The translations under genes were made by a program, and so were the position numbers. A stretch of DNA of 64,000 nt from Opitutia bacterium (GTDB taxonomy: Bacteria; Verrucomicrobiota; Verrucomicrobiia; Opitutales; Opitutaceae). Position 1 is the first letter of the stretch. Each line of letters starts with the position of its first letter. This document shows positions 62,152-64,000 of this stretch, one piece after another. A model generated the notes under the pieces. It worked only from the letters and a program-made list of their open reading frames with translations, had not been told where the DNA came from and did not search any database. The stretch spans positions 123,531 through 187,530 of the forward strand of contig JACPIS010000025.1 of assembly GCA_016187925.1 (NCBI GenBank), given 5' to 3'.

Positions 62152-62729
62152 GGTGGATCCTGTCCAAGGCGGCTCCTGCCCAAGGTGGGAGCGGCTTTAC
62201 GCCGCGACGCGTGGGTTGTCATTCTGAGCGCAGCGAAGAATCCACGATCGGGCTTGCCGGTGGTCGTTTCACTGGATCCTTCGCTGCGCGCAGGATGACA
62301 GTGTCGGACCCGTTCGCGGACGATTACCTGCGGCGACCAAGTTTTCCCCTTGAAGACGCGCCGCCTCCGGAGCCGTGGCGCCCTTGCCGTGTCATGCTTT
62401 TCCCCCGCGGCGAGGGCTCGGTGACGGAGTGAGGCTCACGAAGTCGTCGGGGCATAAAGCCCCTCCCACACATGGGAGCGCTCGCAGTCGCGGCGAGGGC
62501 GCCGCAGCTCCAGACGGAAAATGCGTCGCGGCTCCAGAACGTCGGCGCGTTCCACCCTGCGCCAAGGTGGAACGCGTTGACCCCAACGCGTTCGGCTCGC
62601 GCGGAGGTCATGGGTAGGGCGCACCGGCCCGGTGCGCCGCCGCGGAGCGCTCCGCTCCGTCCGCCCGACCGGCAGATATTTTCGAAAGGTATCTTTACGG
62701 GACCGAAGTATCCCGGCAGCCTTCCCGCC
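62152..62729. repeat. Second repeat mosaic spacer
   Basis: A 578-bp spacer with no supported gene. It contains GTGGGAGCGGCTTTACGCCG (62186), the GTCATTCTGAGC element (62218-62299), GGGGCATAAAGCCCCTCCC (about 62449), the GCGTTGACCCCAACGC palindrome (62570-62593) and a GGCGCACCGG/CCGGTGCGCC hairpin (about 62618-62640) followed by GCGGAGCGCTCCGC. Confidence 0.72.
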
Positions 62730-63764
62730 ATGCCCCTCGTGTCCGTGGTCATGCCCGTGCACAACGCCGCCGCGACGGTGGCGCGCGCGGTCGCGAGCAT
62801 CCAGGGCCAGACGCTGACCGATTGGGAACTGCTCGCCGTCGACGACGGCTCCACCGACGCCTCGCAGGAAATCCTGTTTGCCCTCGCGGCCAGCGACCCG
62901 CGCATCCGCGTGCTCAACATCGCGCGCTCCGGCATCGTCGGCGCACTCAACGCCGGGCTGACCGCCGCCGCCTCGCCGCTCGTGGCGCGGATGGATGCCG
63001 ACGACGAGTCGCACGCCGCGCGGCTGATGGAGCAGATGAAGTTTCTCAAGGACAACCCCGACCTTGGCGTGGCGGGCTGCCTCGTCGAGTTCGGCGGCGA
63101 CCGGCGCGCCAGCGCGGGCTACGCGTTGCACGTCGACTGGGTGAACTCGCTCGTGACACCCGAGCAGATCATGCTCAACCGCTTCGTCGAGGCGCCGTTT
63201 GCGCACCCGAGCGCCATGTTCCGGCGCGGGCTGGTCGAGGAGCACGGCGGCTACCGCGACGGCGATTTCCCCGAGGACTACGAGCTGTGGCTGCGCTGGC
63301 TCGACCTCGACGTGCGCATGGCCAAGGTGCCGCTGCCGCTCTTCACGTGGCACGATCCGCCCGGCCGGCTCTCGCGCACGGACGCGCGCTACGACCCCGA
63401 GGCGTTCTTCCGCCTGAAGGCCCGCTGGCTCGCCGAGTGGCTGAAGCGCGAGCTGAACCCGGCGCGTCCGGTCTTCGTCTGGGGCGCGGGCCGTCCGACC
63501 CGCCAGCGCGCGACGCACCTGGCGGCGCACGGCGTCACTCTCGCCGGCTACATCGATGTCGATGCCAAGAAGACCGGCAAACAGGTCGGCGGCGTGCCGG
63601 TCATCGCGCCCGCCGCGCTGCCGGTGCCGTCGGGTGCCGCGACGGATGTCAGCGCGCCGTTCGTGCTCGGCTACGTGGCGTCGCGCGGCGCACGGGACCT
63701 GATCCGGGCCGAGCTGCAGCGCCGCGGCTACGCCGAGGGCCGCGACTTCCTGATGTGCGCCTGA
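62730..63764 (+). CDS. Family 2 glycosyltransferase
   Basis: A 344-residue GT2-type enzyme. VSVVMPVHNAAATVARAVASI starts the GT-A fold, VDDGSTDAS binds the nucleotide, VARMDADDESH is the DxD region, and DFPEDYELWLRW is the probable acceptor/base motif. After residue ~235 a C-terminal domain (VFVWGAGRPTRQRATHL, YIDVDAKKTG) looks Rossmann-like. The sugar is unknown. ATG 62730 is chosen. Confidence 0.88.
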   Translation: MPLVSVVMPVHNAAATVARAVASIQGQTLTDWELLAVDDGSTDASQEILFALAASDPRIRVLNIARSGIVGALNAGLTAAASPLVARMDADDESHAARLMEQMKFLKDNPDLGVAGCLVEFGGDRRASAGYALHVDWVNSLVTPEQIMLNRFVEAPFAHPSAMFRRGLVEEHGGYRDGDFPEDYELWLRWLDLDVRMAKVPLPLFTWHDPPGRLSRTDARYDPEAFFRLKARWLAEWLKRELNPARPVFVWGAGRPTRQRATHLAAHGVTLAGYIDVDAKKTGKQVGGVPVIAPAALPVPSGAATDVSAPFVLGYVASRGARDLIRAELQRRGYAEGRDFLMCA

Positions 63765-63897
63765 GTGACGTTGCACAACGGACGTTTTTCCCCGCTGCCC
63801 GCGGGCAGGAACTTGCCGCTTAATAAGTGACAATCCCCTCTGGTGGCGGCCGAAATAGTTTGTCACGTGAGGCTCTTTCAAAACCTCCGCGGATTTT

Positions 63898-64000
63898 TTA
63901 GGCGCGGCGGGAAAAGTGCGGCGGAGCGGAAGGGTCCGACAGGAAAACGGCTGCGGCGAGGGCCGCGCGCGATTTTTCGTCGTGCGTGGCCACGCCGTCG
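63898..64000 (-). CDS. Possible 3' end of a gene truncated by the window
   Basis: On the minus strand one frame stays open from the window edge to a TAA at 63898-63900, encoding about 33 residues (DGVATHDEKSRAALAAAV...). Third positions are mostly G or C, as in true genes here. It is too short for family assignment. The 133 bp between it and the glycosyltransferase show no gene. Confidence 0.35.
   Translation of the reverse strand, partial: DGVATHDEKSRAALAAAVFLSDPSAPPHFSRRA

Overview
The window is a high-GC bacterial chromosome segment. Coding is dense, start codons are often GTG or TTG, and many neighbouring genes overlap by ATGA or GTGA. Gene content suggests a Verrucomicrobiota member, most likely Opitutaceae-like: a GH31 glycosidase, a complex I operon with two nuoM genes and no nuoEFG, and many dispersed palindromic repeats of the kind seen in such genomes. 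That placement is inference, because no rRNA or other phylogenetic marker is present.

Layout. 0-0.7 kb: no convincing gene, several hairpins. 0.7-6.5 kb: DUF1801 protein, YCII-domain protein and an ECF42-type sigma factor, then a divergent GH31 alpha-glycosidase and a YdcF-like protein. 6.5-16.1 kb: a minus-strand molybdenum-cofactor run reading hflX, moeA, moaC, mog, a MOT1-type transporter, moaA, moaD, a MoaE-MoeB-rhodanese fusion, xdhC and a mocA-like gene. 16.2-23.3 kb: clpB, then an accessory island in which the last 162-210 bp of clpB recurs three more times around a Fic/XRE 'mobile mystery' toxin-antitoxin-like pair, followed by DUF2971, an unknown protein and HicAB. 23.4-31.4 kb: housekeeping and enzyme genes (DUF4260, FtrA-like regulator with divergent rhodanese, alpha/beta hydrolase, a DUF1579-like/arginase fusion, CGNR protein, YqhD-like alcohol dehydrogenase, phosphatidylserine decarboxylase) and tRNA-Leu(UAG). 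31.4-37.4 kb: a histidine kinase/LuxR regulator pair followed by a type IV pilin-like operon that also encodes a six-CxxC protein and a CxxCH protein. 37.5-51.1 kb: nuoABCD-IHJKLMMN on the minus strand. 51.6-54.8 kb: a divergent ferredoxin, a PDZ-hydrolase and an Fsr-like MFS exporter. 55-57.9 kb: a GNAT gene whose 3' end recurs twice more around a VapBC pair and another acquired-looking gene. 57.9-64 kb: a DSD1-like PLP enzyme, threonine dehydratase/serine racemase-like enzyme, a VOC protein, secreted MsrA and a family 2 glycosyltransferase, separated by repeat-filled spacers; a gene fragment may run off the end.

How genes work together. The Moco cluster contains almost the whole route from GTP to molybdopterin plus a candidate molybdate importer and maturation factors for a xanthine-dehydrogenase-family enzyme that is not in the window. 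The nuo cluster encodes a complex I with two NuoM subunits and no NADH-oxidising module; the adjacent ferredoxin is a plausible electron donor.

The most unusual signal is a shared architecture at two unrelated loci (clpB and GNAT). An intact host gene is followed by toxin-antitoxin-type cargo and by length-preserved copies of the host gene's own 3' end plus downstream sequence, with no integrase or transposase visible. This looks like repeated cassette insertion at gene 3' ends. A second unusual signal is palindromic repeats that have entered coding sequence (nuoB, nuoI, one nuoM, the nuoH start), some with compensatory changes in their stems.
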